NCBI RefSeq assembly: GCF_003363265.1
Contig: NZ_QRBF01000001.1
Span: 1,210,451-1,274,450, forward strand
Length of the DNA: 64,000 nucleotides
Source of the DNA: Dyella psychrodurans
GTDB lineage: Bacteria > Pseudomonadota > Gammaproteobacteria > Xanthomonadales > Rhodanobacteraceae
Reading direction: 5' to 3'
Below, one piece after another: positions 27,453 through 36,765 of the stretch (its first letter is position 1; every line of letters begins with the position of its first letter). The notes under the pieces were generated by a model. The model did no database searches and was not told where the DNA came from. It saw only the letters and a list, made by a program, of their open reading frames with translations. The translations under genes were made by a program, and so were the position numbers.

Positions 27453-27815
27453 ATGAGTAACGAAACCTCCTTCGGCACGCATCCGGCCAATGGCGTCTTC
27501 CTGCGGTTTTATACGCACGTGCACGCCAAGCACGATGGGCTGCTCATTTCCGAATGGTTGTTGGGATTGGCCAAACGACACCAATTGGGCGGCGGCTCGG
27601 TATTCCGCGCCACGGCGGGATTCGGGCGACATGGCGTCGTGCACCACGAAGCCTTTTTCGAACTCGCGGACGACCTTCCGCAGAAAATCGAATTCCTGCT
27701 CAGCGAACAGCACGCACAAACTCTTTTACAGCTCGTCCGTGATGCTGGCGTTAACCTCGTTTATGCATGGTCGCCGGTACACTTCGGCATATTGGGCAAG
27801 GATCGACATGCATGA
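27453..27815 (+). CDS. DUF190 family protein
   Basis: A 120-aa cytoplasmic protein of the DUF190 family, a PII-like small fold often found beside or fused to crcB. Family features visible are LRFYTHVHAKHDGLLISEW at the N-terminus, the VFRATAGFG glycine block, and a LPQKIEFLL segment. The role in fluoride handling is unproven. It starts 18 bp after crcB, and its TGA overlaps the start of the cyclopropane synthase gene by 4 bp, so all three are co-transcribed. Confidence 0.88.
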   Translation: MSNETSFGTHPANGVFLRFYTHVHAKHDGLLISEWLLGLAKRHQLGGGSVFRATAGFGRHGVVHHEAFFELADDLPQKIEFLLSEQHAQTLLQLVRDAGVNLVYAWSPVHFGILGKDRHA

Positions 27816-28930
27816 GCCAGCAATCCCTGAGGCAACGCGCGGCCGAACTGCTTGAGATCGCCGGCGTGCACATCGACGGACGCGCCACGACCGACATCCG
27901 TGTCCACGACGAGCAACTTTATGCGCGCGTCTTCGCGCACGGATCGCTGGGTCTAGGCGAAGCCTACATGGACGGCTGGTGGGACGCCGAAGACCTGCCC
28001 GGCTTCTTCACCAAGATCCTGTCCACGCATCTGGACGAGCACCTCAAGACACTCGATACGCTGATCGCGCATCTGAAAGCGCGCTTCGTCAACATGCAAC
28101 GCGGCCAGCATGCGTTCGACATCGGCAAGGTGCATTACGACCTCGGCAACGATCTGTTCAAGGCCATGCTCGGCAAACGCATGATGTATTCCTGCGGTTA
28201 CTGGGCCGAGGCGACCAATCTGGATGATGCGCAGGAAGCCAAGCTCGACCTGATCTGCCGCAAACTGCGACTGAAACCCGGCATGAAGGTGCTGGACGTC
28301 GGCTGCGGCTGGGGCGAGGCGCTGAGGTTTGCGGCGGAACGCTACGGCATAAGCGGCGTCGGCATCACCGTGTCCAACGAACAGGCGGAACTCGCGCGCG
28401 AACTGTGCCGCGGCCTGCCGATCCAGATCCGCTTGCAGGACTACCGCGAACTCGACGAACCGTTCGACGCCATCATGTCCATCGGCATGTTCGAGCATGT
28501 CGGCGGAAAGAATTACCGGGAATACTTCGAGGTCGCGCGCCGCTGCCTGAAGGATGACGGCTTGTTCCTGCTCCACTGCATCGGCACCAACCAGTCGCCG
28601 GGACGGCCCGATCCCTGGATCGAAAAATACATTTTCCCCAACTCGATGATTCCTGCGGCCAGCCAGGTTGCCGCCGCGTTGGAAGGTTTGTTCGTGGTCG
28701 AAGACTGGCATAACTTCGGAACCGACTACGATCGCACGCTGATGGCCTGGCGTGCTAACGTCGATGCGGCATGGCCCGCGCTTTCGGCGCGTTACGACGA
28801 ACGTTTCCATCGCATGTGGCGTTTCTATCTGGCGGTATCGGCCGCCGTTTTCCGCAGCCGGCGCAATCAGCTCTGGCAACTTACCCTGAGTCCGCACGGC
28901 GTGCCCGGCGGCTATCGCGTTCCTCGCTGA
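27812..28930 (+). CDS. cfa: Cyclopropane-fatty-acyl-phospholipid synthase
   Basis: SAM-dependent enzyme that adds a methylene bridge to cis double bonds of membrane phospholipids, usually in stationary phase or acid stress. The 372-aa length fits CFA synthases. Conserved blocks include GLGEAYMDGWWD, HYDLGNDLFKAMLGKRMMYSCGYW, the SAM motif VLDVGCGWGE, SIGMFEHVGGKNYREYF and LLHCIG. The ATG overlaps the DUF190 stop by 4 bp, which places a membrane-lipid enzyme under read-through from the fluoride-responsive transcript. Confidence 0.95.
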   Translation: MSQQSLRQRAAELLEIAGVHIDGRATTDIRVHDEQLYARVFAHGSLGLGEAYMDGWWDAEDLPGFFTKILSTHLDEHLKTLDTLIAHLKARFVNMQRGQHAFDIGKVHYDLGNDLFKAMLGKRMMYSCGYWAEATNLDDAQEAKLDLICRKLRLKPGMKVLDVGCGWGEALRFAAERYGISGVGITVSNEQAELARELCRGLPIQIRLQDYRELDEPFDAIMSIGMFEHVGGKNYREYFEVARRCLKDDGLFLLHCIGTNQSPGRPDPWIEKYIFPNSMIPAASQVAAALEGLFVVEDWHNFGTDYDRTLMAWRANVDAAWPALSARYDERFHRMWRFYLAVSAAVFRSRRNQLWQLTLSPHGVPGGYRVPR

Positions 28931-28936
28931 GGCATC

Positions 28937-29809
28937 ATGCGCACCTATCGCCGTTTTCTCGTCGCACTGCTTCCCCTGCTTTTCCTGCTGTGCGGCAACG
29001 TGTCGGCGCATCCTGCGCTGTGGCAGATCAAGAGCGGAAACAGCACCATCTATCTCTTCGGCACCGTGCATTTGTTGCCGAACGATACCGATTGGCATTT
29101 TCCGGCGTTGAACCAGGCGCTGGCGCAAAGCCAGACGCTCTACATCGAACTCATTGACGACGATCAGGCGAACATGGCCTCGCTTGTGATGCAGTACGGC
29201 CTGGACACGGCACATCCGCTTTCCACGCAGCTGACCGAAAGCGACAACGCCGCACTGGCCCGGGCCGCGCAACTGGCCGGATTGCCCGGCGGCGCAGCGA
29301 CCTTGCAGCCCATGAAGCCATGGCTGGCCGCACTGACACTATCCGTAGCACCCCTGCTGAAAGCCGGCCTCGATCCGGCCGAAGGCGTGGACAAGCAGCT
29401 GAAGTTGCAAATGACCAACGCAGGCAAACCCGTGCACGGGCTGGAAACTGCGCAGCAGCAGATCGAGTTTCTCGCCGACCTGCCCAACTCGCTGCAACTG
29501 GCCTTTCTGCGCGATACCTTGCGCGACACCGACAAGGACGCCGCCGAACTGCGCTCCCTGGTCGACGCGTGGAAACAGGGCAATGTCGCCGCCATTGCCA
29601 AGCTCGAGAACGATGAGCTGAAAACCCAGGAACCCGCGCTCTATCAGGAACTGCTCGTCCAGCGAAATACAAACTGGGCCGCGAAGATCAAGGACATGCT
29701 CAAGCAGCCGGGCACCGTGTTCGTTGCCGTGGGCGCCGCGCACCTGGCCGGTCCGGACAGCGTGCAGGCCCAGTTGGCGAAACTGGGCATCACCGTTCAA
29801 CCGGATTGA
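28937..29809 (+). CDS. TraB/GumN-family secreted protein
   Basis: A 290-aa protein with a signal peptide (cleavage after SAHP or VSA, about residue 24). It has the two TraB/TIKI motifs, GTVHLLP (about 42-48) and VGAAHLAGPDSV near the C-terminus (with histidines that bind metal in the animal TIKI proteases). Family members in xanthomonads are called GumN. A protease or erythromycin-esterase-like activity is possible but unproven. It begins 6 bp after cfa. Confidence 0.85.
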   Translation: MRTYRRFLVALLPLLFLLCGNVSAHPALWQIKSGNSTIYLFGTVHLLPNDTDWHFPALNQALAQSQTLYIELIDDDQANMASLVMQYGLDTAHPLSTQLTESDNAALARAAQLAGLPGGAATLQPMKPWLAALTLSVAPLLKAGLDPAEGVDKQLKLQMTNAGKPVHGLETAQQQIEFLADLPNSLQLAFLRDTLRDTDKDAAELRSLVDAWKQGNVAAIAKLENDELKTQEPALYQELLVQRNTNWAAKIKDMLKQPGTVFVAVGAAHLAGPDSVQAQLAKLGITVQPD

Positions 29810-29818
29810 AGTACGCGA

Positions 29819-30280
29819 TCAGAAATGCGCCGTCACCGGCTTCGGCGACAGCGGCAGGCGCGGGATGTGGATGGTGTAGGCATCCATTTTCCCGAGATCC
29901 ACGTACGAGGCCGTCAGCGCCGTACCGTTGAAAGCGACGTCGACGCGATAAACGTGTCCTGCTTCCACGTTGTCGATCTTGAACCAGGGACGGTTGACCA
30001 GATGCGAGTTGGAGAGCGTGAGCTTGATCACGCGGGTACCCGGCAAGACGCGCACCCAGGGTGTCTTGCCGCCGTCCCAGCGGGTCCAGGTGCCCACATC
30101 GTCCACGCCCGTAATGCCGCATATGTATTGCGGCTGCTCCGCACAGGCGACGATCGCGGTATCGGACTGCGCATGATCCTTGTCCTTGTAGCCGCGGATG
30201 GGGTGCCTGCCACCCATGAGGGCGCATCCCGCGATCAGGACGCAAGCCGCCGCAACGGCCACTGAGCGTTGAAATGGCAT
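29819..30280 (-). CDS. Hypothetical lipoprotein
   Basis: A 153-aa predicted lipoprotein with lipobox LIAGC (C19) after a short signal. The mature part is beta-rich, with two cysteines in VACAEQPQYICGI, and a pattern (WVRVLPGTRVIKLTLSN) reminiscent of small PEGA-like envelope domains. No family was recognised with confidence. It converges on the TraB/GumN gene and is divergent from parC. Confidence 0.7.
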   Translation of the reverse strand: MPFQRSVAVAAACVLIAGCALMGGRHPIRGYKDKDHAQSDTAIVACAEQPQYICGITGVDDVGTWTRWDGGKTPWVRVLPGTRVIKLTLSNSHLVNRPWFKIDNVEAGHVYRVDVAFNGTALTASYVDLGKMDAYTIHIPRLPLSPKPVTAHF

Positions 30281-30389
30281 GGTTCGAGGCTACCCCACAA
30301 TGCTTGCGCTCCGGGCATTCTAGCCGAACGCGCCCGCCATCTGGCACCATCCTCCCGCCCACGGCGCCCCTGCGCCCAGATGATTACCC

Positions 30390-32630
30390 ATGAACCTGCA
30401 AGCCAATTACGAACAGATCCCGCTCAAGGAATACGCCGAGCGGGCCTATCTCGATTATTCGATGTACGTGGTGCTGGACCGTGCCCTGCCCTTCGTCGGC
30501 GACGGCCTGAAGCCGGTACAGCGCCGCATCGTCTACGCGATGAGCGAACTGGGTCTGGCTGCAAGCGCCAAGCCGAAGAAATCCGCGCGCACCGTCGGCG
30601 ACGTGATCGGCAAATTCCATCCGCACGGCGACAGCGCCTGCTACGAGGCGATGGTGCTGATGGCGCAGCCGTTCTCGTATCGCTATCCGTTGATCGACGG
30701 CCAGGGCAACTTCGGTTCGCCGGACGATCCAAAGAGCTTCGCGGCGATGCGTTACACCGAATCCAAGCTCAATCCGATCGCCGACGTATTGCTGGGCGAA
30801 CTGGGCCAGGGCACGGTGGATTTCGTGCCGAACTTCGACGGCACGCTGGAAGAACCGAGCTGGTTGCCCGCCCGTCTGCCACATGTGCTGCTCAACGGCT
30901 CGATGGGCATCGCTGTCGGCATGGCCACCGACATTCCGCCGCACAACCTGCGCGAAATCACCAGCGCCTGCATTCGCCTGCTGGACGATCCGGACGCCAC
31001 CATTGCGGATCTGTGCGAACACGTGCGCGGGCCGGATTATCCGACCGAGGCGGAAATCATCACGCCGCGTAACGAACTGATGGCGATGTATCAGACGGGC
31101 AACGGCTCCGTTCGCGCCCGCGCTGTCTACACGCACGAAGACGGCAACACCGTGATCACCGCGCTGCCGCATCAGGTGAGCCCGTCCAAGATCCTCGAGC
31201 AGATCGCCGCGCAGATGCGCGCGAAGAAACTGCCGATGCTGGAAGACCTGCGCGACGAATCCGATCACGAGAATCCCATCCGTCTCGTGCTGGTGCCGCG
31301 CTCGAACCGCGTCGACGCGGACGAGATGATGCAGCACCTCTTTGCTACCACGGATCTGGAAAAGAGCTTCCGCGTCAATCTCAACATGATCGGCCTCGAT
31401 GGCCGCCCGCAGGTGAAGGATCTCAAGCGCATCCTCACCGAATGGCTGAGCTTCCGCATCGATACGGTGACGCGTCGCCTCAGCCATCGCCTGGCCAAGG
31501 TCGAGCGCCGCCTGCATCTGTTGGAAGGTCTGCGCATCGCCTACCTCAACCTCGACGAAGTGATCCGCATCGTCCGCACCGAGGACGAACCCAAGCCGGT
31601 GCTGATGGCGCGCTTCAAGCTCAGCGAGGAGCAGACCGATTACATCCTCGAAACCAAGCTGCGCCAGCTGGCGCGCCTGGAGGAAATGAAGATCAACGCC
31701 GAGCGCGATCAGCTCGAAGAAGAGCGCGCCAAGATCAACGTGCTGCTGAAATCGCCAGCCAAGCTCAAAGGCCTGATCAAGGAAGAACTGCGCGCCGACG
31801 CCGCCAAGTACGGCGATGATCGTCGCTCGCCGCTGATACAGCGCGAAGCCGCGCAGGCGCTGGACGAAAGCGCCTTGGTCGCCAGCGAGCCGGTCACCGT
31901 GGTGTTGAGCCAGAAGGGCTGGATCCGTGCCGCGAAGGGACACGACATCGATGCCGAAGGGCTCTCGTACCGCGAAGGCGATAACCTGCTCGCCACGGTG
32001 AAAACGCGCACGACGCAGCAGGTAGCCGTGATCGACTCCACCGGCCGCAGCTACTCCACGCCCGCTCATACCCTGCCCTCCGCGCGCGGCAACGGCGAGC
32101 CGCTGACGGGTCGCTTCACGCCACCTGCCGGCGCGCGCTTCGACGCCATCACCGCCGGTGACAACGACACGCGCCTCGTGCTCGCCACCGACTTCGGCTA
32201 CGGCTTCGTGACGCGCTTCGAAGCGCTCACCGGCCGCAACAAGGCCGGCAAGCAGATCATCACCCTGAGCGACGACTCACATGTGCTTGCGCCGCAGGTA
32301 AGCGCCGATCCGGCACGCGACCGCATCGTGGTCGTCACCACCGAAGGTCACCTGCTGATGTTCTCGGTCGCCGAACTGCCGGAACTCGACAAGGGCAAGG
32401 GCAACAAGCTGATCGAGATTCCGAAAGCGAAGCTGGGCAGCGGCGAAGAACGCGTGGCAGGTGTCGCGGTAGTAACGGAAGGCAAAGGCGAAGTCACGCT
32501 GTTCGCCGGCCAGCGCAAGTTGACGCTCAAGTGGTCCGACCTGGTGGAGTACGGCGGCAACCGCGCCACACGCGGCGGCCTTCTGCCGCGCGGCCTGCGT
32601 CGCGTGGAGCGGATCGAAACGACCGGCTGA
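30390..32630 (+). CDS. parC: DNA topoisomerase IV subunit A ParC
   Basis: DNA-cleaving subunit of topoisomerase IV, which decatenates daughter chromosomes. The 746-aa length matches ParC. The catalytic tyrosine is Y122 in [10 protein letters not shown], and the quinolone-determining region reads [13 protein letters not shown] with S82 and E86, the drug-sensitive form at both hot positions. A C-terminal beta-pinwheel region follows ([57 protein letters not shown]). parE is not in the window. Confidence 0.97.
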   Translation: MNLQANYEQIPLKEYAERAYLDYSMYVVLDRALPFVGDGLKPVQRRIVYAMSELGLAASAKPKKSARTVGDVIGKFHPHGDSACYEAMVLMAQPFSYRYPLIDGQGNFGSPDDPKSFAAMRYTESKLNPIADVLLGELGQGTVDFVPNFDGTLEEPSWLPARLPHVLLNGSMGIAVGMATDIPPHNLREITSACIRLLDDPDATIADLCEHVRGPDYPTEAEIITPRNELMAMYQTGNGSVRARAVYTHEDGNTVITALPHQVSPSKILEQIAAQMRAKKLPMLEDLRDESDHENPIRLVLVPRSNRVDADEMMQHLFATTDLEKSFRVNLNMIGLDGRPQVKDLKRILTEWLSFRIDTVTRRLSHRLAKVERRLHLLEGLRIAYLNLDEVIRIVRTEDEPKPVLMARFKLSEEQTDYILETKLRQLARLEEMKINAERDQLEEERAKINVLLKSPAKLKGLIKEELRADAAKYGDDRRSPLIQREAAQALDESALVASEPVTVVLSQKGWIRAAKGHDIDAEGLSYREGDNLLATVKTRTTQQVAVIDSTGRSYSTPAHTLPSARGNGEPLTGRFTPPAGARFDAITAGDNDTRLVLATDFGYGFVTRFEALTGRNKAGKQIITLSDDSHVLAPQVSADPARDRIVVVTTEGHLLMFSVAELPELDKGKGNKLIEIPKAKLGSGEERVAGVAVVTEGKGEVTLFAGQRKLTLKWSDLVEYGGNRATRGGLLPRGLRRVERIETTG

Positions 32631-32744
32631 CGGCTTGAAAGGAACTTCGGTGAACCGCAAGTCATCCAAGGGGCATGTGCACGGCAGGGCCCTGCCGTGC
32701 GTTAGATGCATACATCCCCGGCGTCACGCCCCACCGGAGCAACT

Positions 32745-33230
32745 ATGAACAGACGAGCCATTACCGCCCTGACTACAAGCCTGCTGGTCACCGCGGCATG
32801 GGCGCAATCGGCCAGTCAACCGTTGAACCTGAAGCTGCCACCCAACAGCAGCACAGCTTCAGCGGCGCCTGCCAAGCCGCAGCCAGCCAGCGCTTCGTCC
32901 AGCCAGCCCAATCCCAGCGCCATCACGATCAACGGCGCGCAACCCACCGCGAGCAACGCGCCCGGCGTTTATTACGGCGATCACAGCGGCGCGCGCGGTG
33001 GCGACACCGCCCAAGCGGGTGCTCCGACGTGTGACGACTCCACCTACAACAAGCCCCAGGTTCATGGCGACGTTGGCGTGGGCGTAGTCGGCGGCAGCCA
33101 TATCGGTACCGGCAGCTACCAGTCGGGGAATGTCAGCGTGGTGCAGAACACCGGCAGTTGTGACCATCCCACGGGCTCGGTGGGTATTTCGATCGGCGTA
33201 AGCAGGTTTGGCGGGTTCAACGGTCACTGA
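32745..33230 (+). CDS. Secreted hypothetical protein, Ala/Ser/Pro-rich
   Basis: A 161-aa protein of unknown function with a signal peptide (MNRRAITALTTSLLVTAAWA, cleavage after A20). A low-complexity Ala/Pro/Ser/Gln segment (about 25-65) is followed by a Gly-rich domain with cysteines in TCDDSTYNKPQVHGDVGVGV and GSCDHPTGSVGIS. The tail ends in a repeated VGISIGVSRFGG pattern. The start is the ATG at 32745, with GGAG 6 nt upstream; an in-frame ATG at 32706 is less likely. Probably periplasmic or surface exposed. Confidence 0.7.
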   Translation: MNRRAITALTTSLLVTAAWAQSASQPLNLKLPPNSSTASAAPAKPQPASASSSQPNPSAITINGAQPTASNAPGVYYGDHSGARGGDTAQAGAPTCDDSTYNKPQVHGDVGVGVVGGSHIGTGSYQSGNVSVVQNTGSCDHPTGSVGISIGVSRFGGFNGH

Positions 33231-33368
33231 GAGGGCCGTTAGCTTGAGTTAGCGGATTGCGTACTTGCGCCCTCCTGGCAGCCCTTGCACCCAGGCCGAA
33301 AGCGCATGGAAAGCCACCCCCCGCAGACTGTCGGACCATTCCGCCGTTAGTCCTGCGTTGAGCTCCCA

Positions 33369-34208
33369 GTGATCCAGAATGTTGAATTCCGCTTCGAAGG
33401 CGGCCGTTGCGGTGTCCTTCTCATTCACGGATTGACCGGCACTCCCACCGAAATGCGCCTGGTCGGCAAGGGGCTGAGCAACGCCGGCTTCAGCGTCTAC
33501 GGCATGCAGTTGGCGGGGCATTGCGGCAACGTGCAGGACTTGACCTCCACCGGCTGGAAAGACTGGTACGCGAGCGTGGAAGCCGCGGCGGAATCCTTCC
33601 GCCATGAGGTCGATCACCTGTTTGTGGCGGGCCTGTCGATGGGCGGCATCCTCGCATTGAAGCTCGCCGCCGAACGTCCCGAGTGGATCCGCGGCGTGGG
33701 TGTCTACGGCGCCACATTCCGCTACGACGGCTGGGCGATACCGTGGTACGGGCGCTTTTCCTTCATGTTGCCGCTCCTGCATCGCCTTGGTATCGGCAAG
33801 CACCGCATGGTGCATGAAAACGAACCTTACGGTTTGCGCGACGAACGCCTGCGCGCACAGATCAGCGGCTTGATGCTGGGTGGCGACAGCGCCGCGGCAG
33901 GCCTGCCCGGCAACCCGTGGCCGTCGCTGGCGGAGATGTACAACATGGCCGCCGTGGTGCGGCGCGAGTTGCCGAAGGTGACGGCGCCATGCCTGGTTGC
34001 GCATGCCACCGAGGATGACATCGCCAGCGTGGAAAATGCCTATCTCGTGGCGCGCTCGGTGTCGGGTCCGGTGGACATGCTGTTGCTGGAAGACAGCTAC
34101 CACATGATCACCATCGATCGCGAGCGTCGCACGCTGATCCATCGCTCCGCCGAATTCTTCTCCAAGGTCGCCGCCAGCTGGGCACCTAGCGCACGCGCCA
34201 TCGCCTGA
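33369..34208 (+). CDS. Alpha/beta hydrolase, carboxylesterase-like
   Basis: A 279-aa hydrolase similar to Est30-type carboxylesterases or monoacylglycerol lipases. It shows LLIHGLTGTPTEMR (oxyanion HG), the nucleophile S90 in GLSMGG, an acidic segment in ATEDDIASVENA and the catalytic histidine in EDSYHMITID. There is no signal peptide. It is followed 9 bp later by the first of two small DMT transporters, so it is probably part of the lipid-type cluster; substrate unknown. Confidence 0.86.
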   Translation: MIQNVEFRFEGGRCGVLLIHGLTGTPTEMRLVGKGLSNAGFSVYGMQLAGHCGNVQDLTSTGWKDWYASVEAAAESFRHEVDHLFVAGLSMGGILALKLAAERPEWIRGVGVYGATFRYDGWAIPWYGRFSFMLPLLHRLGIGKHRMVHENEPYGLRDERLRAQISGLMLGGDSAAAGLPGNPWPSLAEMYNMAAVVRRELPKVTAPCLVAHATEDDIASVENAYLVARSVSGPVDMLLLEDSYHMITIDRERRTLIHRSAEFFSKVAASWAPSARAIA

Positions 34209-34217
34209 GGAGAACGC

Positions 34218-34577
34218 GTGTCTCCTCTCGTCGCCACGCTGTGGCTGGTCAACGTGACGCTCGACACGGGCGGCCAGCTTGCCTTCAAGGCCGCCGCCAG
34301 CGATCCGCGTGCCGGCGACGGCCTGGCGCGCTGGCGCTACATGGCAAGCAGGCCGTGGATCTGGCTAGGCATTCTGGCCTACCTCACGCACCTGCTGTCG
34401 TGGATCGCCTTCCTTTCGCTGGTGGACTTGTCCCAGGGCGTGCTGCTGGCATCGATCAACATCGTCGCGATCATGATCGCCGGCCGCCTGTTGTTTCGCG
34501 AAAAGCTGACGCCGCTGCGTGTCGCGGGCATTCTTCTGGTGAGCGCGGGCGTGGCGATCGTGGGGATGAGCGGATGA
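34218..34577 (+). CDS. Small EamA/DMT-family membrane protein (first of a pair)
   Basis: A 119-aa protein with four predicted helices, i.e. half the size of a ten-helix EamA transporter, like SMR or ArnE/ArnF-type proteins. The start is a GTG at 34218 with GAGGAG upstream. The last helix (VAGILLVSAGVAIVGMSG) is characteristic of the DMT fold. Its TGA overlaps the ATG of a second small DMT gene by 4 bp, so the two probably form a heterodimer in the inner membrane. The cargo, perhaps a lipid-linked molecule, is unknown. Confidence 0.8.
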   Translation: MSPLVATLWLVNVTLDTGGQLAFKAAASDPRAGDGLARWRYMASRPWIWLGILAYLTHLLSWIAFLSLVDLSQGVLLASINIVAIMIAGRLLFREKLTPLRVAGILLVSAGVAIVGMSG

Positions 34578-35023
34578 ACACCTCGGTACGCACGTGGCGC
34601 TTCTATCTGTCCGGCTTTGCCTTTTTGCTGGCCTTCGATACGGTCGTGCAGCTCAGTTTCAAGTACGCCGGCGCACACGCCTTTCCGCCGGAAGCGAGTT
34701 GGGCGTGGATGGTTCGCATCTTCGGCCATCCGTGGATCTACATCGCGCTCATCGGCTACGTCGGCAACTTTTTCACCTGGATGAGTCTGCTCAAGCACGC
34801 ACCGATCGGTCCGGCTTTTGCCGCAACACACTTGGACGTGGTCACCGTGATGTTCGCCTCGGCGTGGTTGTTCCATGAAGCGCTGACGCCCACGCGGTTG
34901 CTTGGTGCCGGCATCATCGTGCTCGGCATCGTCTGCCTTGCTTTCGCCGAAAGCGGCGCGCATCCGGAACACGACGCGCCGACGGAAGCCAAGGGTGCAC
35001 TGGGCGTCGCGGCTGGCGACTGA
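34574..35023 (+). CDS. Small EamA/DMT-family membrane protein (second of a pair)
   Basis: A 149-aa protein with four predicted helices and a hydrophilic C-terminal tail (about 125-149). Conserved features are FDTVVQLSFKYAG in the first helix and a TRLLGAGIIVLGIVCLAFAE final helix. It overlaps the preceding small DMT gene by 4 bp and presumably dimerises with it, as ArnE-ArnF do. Substrate unknown. A 256-bp spacer separates it from the ACP gene. Confidence 0.8.
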   Translation: MNTSVRTWRFYLSGFAFLLAFDTVVQLSFKYAGAHAFPPEASWAWMVRIFGHPWIYIALIGYVGNFFTWMSLLKHAPIGPAFAATHLDVVTVMFASAWLFHEALTPTRLLGAGIIVLGIVCLAFAESGAHPEHDAPTEAKGALGVAAGD

Positions 35024-35279
35024 ACGAGCTGAATGCCGAGTCCACAACATACTCATCAGTTTGGTAATCGCTGCACGCGCAGGGACGGCTTCACTTCACG
35101 CATGCGCGCCGTTGCTCCACCATCGACATAAATCAATCACTTGTCAGGAAAGGCGTGACAAGGTTGGCGAAAGGCAATCTCGGGACGATGCCCGCAAGTA
35201 ACTGCGCCGGCCCGCCGTCTGGACAATTCGCAGACATTTACGTCACGCTTGTCGCGAGGATTAACCGGGGAAACGATAC

Positions 35280-35534
35280 ATGAGCAATGTGCAGCAGGAC
35301 GTTTTCGAGATCATCGCCAAGCAGGCCAAGATCGACATCGCCACGATCAAGACCGAATCCACGCTCAAGGATCTTGGTGTCGCTTCGCTGGATGCCATCG
35401 AAGTGATCTTCGACATCGAGGAACACTTCAACATCAATCTGCCCAATGAAGACACGGATTTCGATGCCGGCACCGTCGGCCATCTGATCGAAGCCGTCGA
35501 GCGGCAGCTTGCACAAAAATCAGGTAACAGTTGA
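35280..35534 (+). CDS. Stand-alone acyl carrier protein
   Basis: An 84-aa acidic ACP that carries acyl chains on phosphopantetheine. The attachment serine is S36 in DLGVASLDAIEVIFDIEE; the usual Asp before this serine is replaced by Ala (A-S-L instead of D-S-L), a common mark of specialised ACPs. It has the usual four-helix pattern. It is followed 4 bp later by a beta-ketoacyl synthase gene. It is not the housekeeping acpP, which normally sits between fabG and fabF. Confidence 0.9.
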   Translation: MSNVQQDVFEIIAKQAKIDIATIKTESTLKDLGVASLDAIEVIFDIEEHFNINLPNEDTDFDAGTVGHLIEAVERQLAQKSGNS

Positions 35535-35538
35535 TTCC

Positions 35539-36753
35539 ATGCGCCGTATTGTGATTACCGGCATGGGCGCCATCTGCGCGCTCGGCCACAACGCCACCGA
35601 CATCTGGCAGGCCATGACGGAGGGACGCAGCGGTATCGGCCCGATCGGTCATTTCGATACCAGCTCGTTGCGTACGCCTCCCATCGCTGCGGAAATCCAC
35701 GATTTCGAGCCGCGCGCCTACATCGACGAGGCGCGCCTGCCATTTCTCGATCCGCTGAGCCAATACGCGTTGGTGGCGGCAAACGAGGCTGTTCGTCAAT
35801 CCGGCCTGGCATTCAGGAACGAACGCGCATCGCGCACGGCTGTCGTGGTGGGCGTCGGTTCCGCTGGCGAAGAAACCCGCGAAGGCCTTTATCAGAAGCT
35901 CTACGGCGAACATGCCGGCCGCTTCCATCCGCTGGGGATCGTGCGCATCATGAGCAATGCGCCCGCCAGCCAGATCAGCATGGCGCACGGCATTACCGGA
36001 CCCACCTTTGTGGTGGCCAGCGCGTGCGCATCGTCCAATCACGCTATCGCGCAAGCCGCGCTGATGATCCGGGCGGGACTGGTCGACAACGCGATCGTGG
36101 GCGGTACGGAAGCGTGCATCACACTCGGCATTTTCCGCGCATGGGAGGCCATGCGCGTATTGGCGCCGGATGCCTGTCGTCCTTTCAGCATCAATCGCCG
36201 CGGACTTGTGCTGGGCGAAGGCTCGGCCATGTTCGTGCTTGAGACGCTCGAAAGCGCGCAGGCACGCGGCGCCACCATCCTCGCGGAACTCGCCGGTGTC
36301 GGCATGAGCGCGGATGCGGGCGACATCGCCGCACCCTCCGATATCGGTGCGGCAGCGGCGATGACTGCCGCCTTGCAGGACGCAGGCATGCAACCCGGCG
36401 AGTTCGATTACATCAACGCGCACGGCACGGGCACCGCCGCCAACGATTGCACGGAAACCCGTGCCATCCACAGCGTCTTCGGCGAACATGCGCGTCGACT
36501 GGCCATTTCCTCGACCAAGCCCATGCACGGTCATGCGCTGGGTGCCGGTGGGGCGCTGGAATTGGTCGCTACGCTCGGCGCGCTGCGCACCGGCATCGTG
36601 CCGCCGACCTTGAATTATCTCGGCCCCGATCCCGCGTGCGATCTCGATTACGTGCCTCACGAAGCGCGTGCCATGCCCGTGCGCGCGGCATTGAGCAATT
36701 CGTTTGCCTTCGGTGGACTCAATGCGGTGGTGGCGGTACGGCAAGCTCCGTAA
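35539..36753 (+). CDS. Beta-ketoacyl-ACP synthase (KAS I/II-like)
   Basis: A 404-aa condensing enzyme that extends an acyl chain on ACP. The catalytic triad is C163 (ASACASSNHA), H295 (NAHGTGTAAND) and H332 (KPMHGHALGAGG). Start taken as the ATG at 35539 (MRRIVITGMGAICALG); an in-frame start at 35509 overlaps the ACP gene. It is paired with the preceding dedicated ACP, and the downstream gene is an unrelated NUDIX gene on the opposite strand. Likely a specialised lipid or polyketide step rather than bulk fatty acid synthesis. Confidence 0.92.
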   Translation: MRRIVITGMGAICALGHNATDIWQAMTEGRSGIGPIGHFDTSSLRTPPIAAEIHDFEPRAYIDEARLPFLDPLSQYALVAANEAVRQSGLAFRNERASRTAVVVGVGSAGEETREGLYQKLYGEHAGRFHPLGIVRIMSNAPASQISMAHGITGPTFVVASACASSNHAIAQAALMIRAGLVDNAIVGGTEACITLGIFRAWEAMRVLAPDACRPFSINRRGLVLGEGSAMFVLETLESAQARGATILAELAGVGMSADAGDIAAPSDIGAAAAMTAALQDAGMQPGEFDYINAHGTGTAANDCTETRAIHSVFGEHARRLAISSTKPMHGHALGAGGALELVATLGALRTGIVPPTLNYLGPDPACDLDYVPHEARAMPVRAALSNSFAFGGLNAVVAVRQAP

Positions 36754-36765
36754 CCGCGCGATCGC

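Noticed and set aside
30384-32069. Open frame of 561 codons antisense to parC
   Set aside because: Shadow of the parC coding strand; no signal, domain or ribosome binding site supports it.
35024-35279. Possible GEMM (cyclic di-GMP) riboswitch before the ACP gene
   Set aside because: Fragments such as AAAGGCAAT and GGGACG are present, but the conserved helices and the tetraloop receptor could not be formed by eye.
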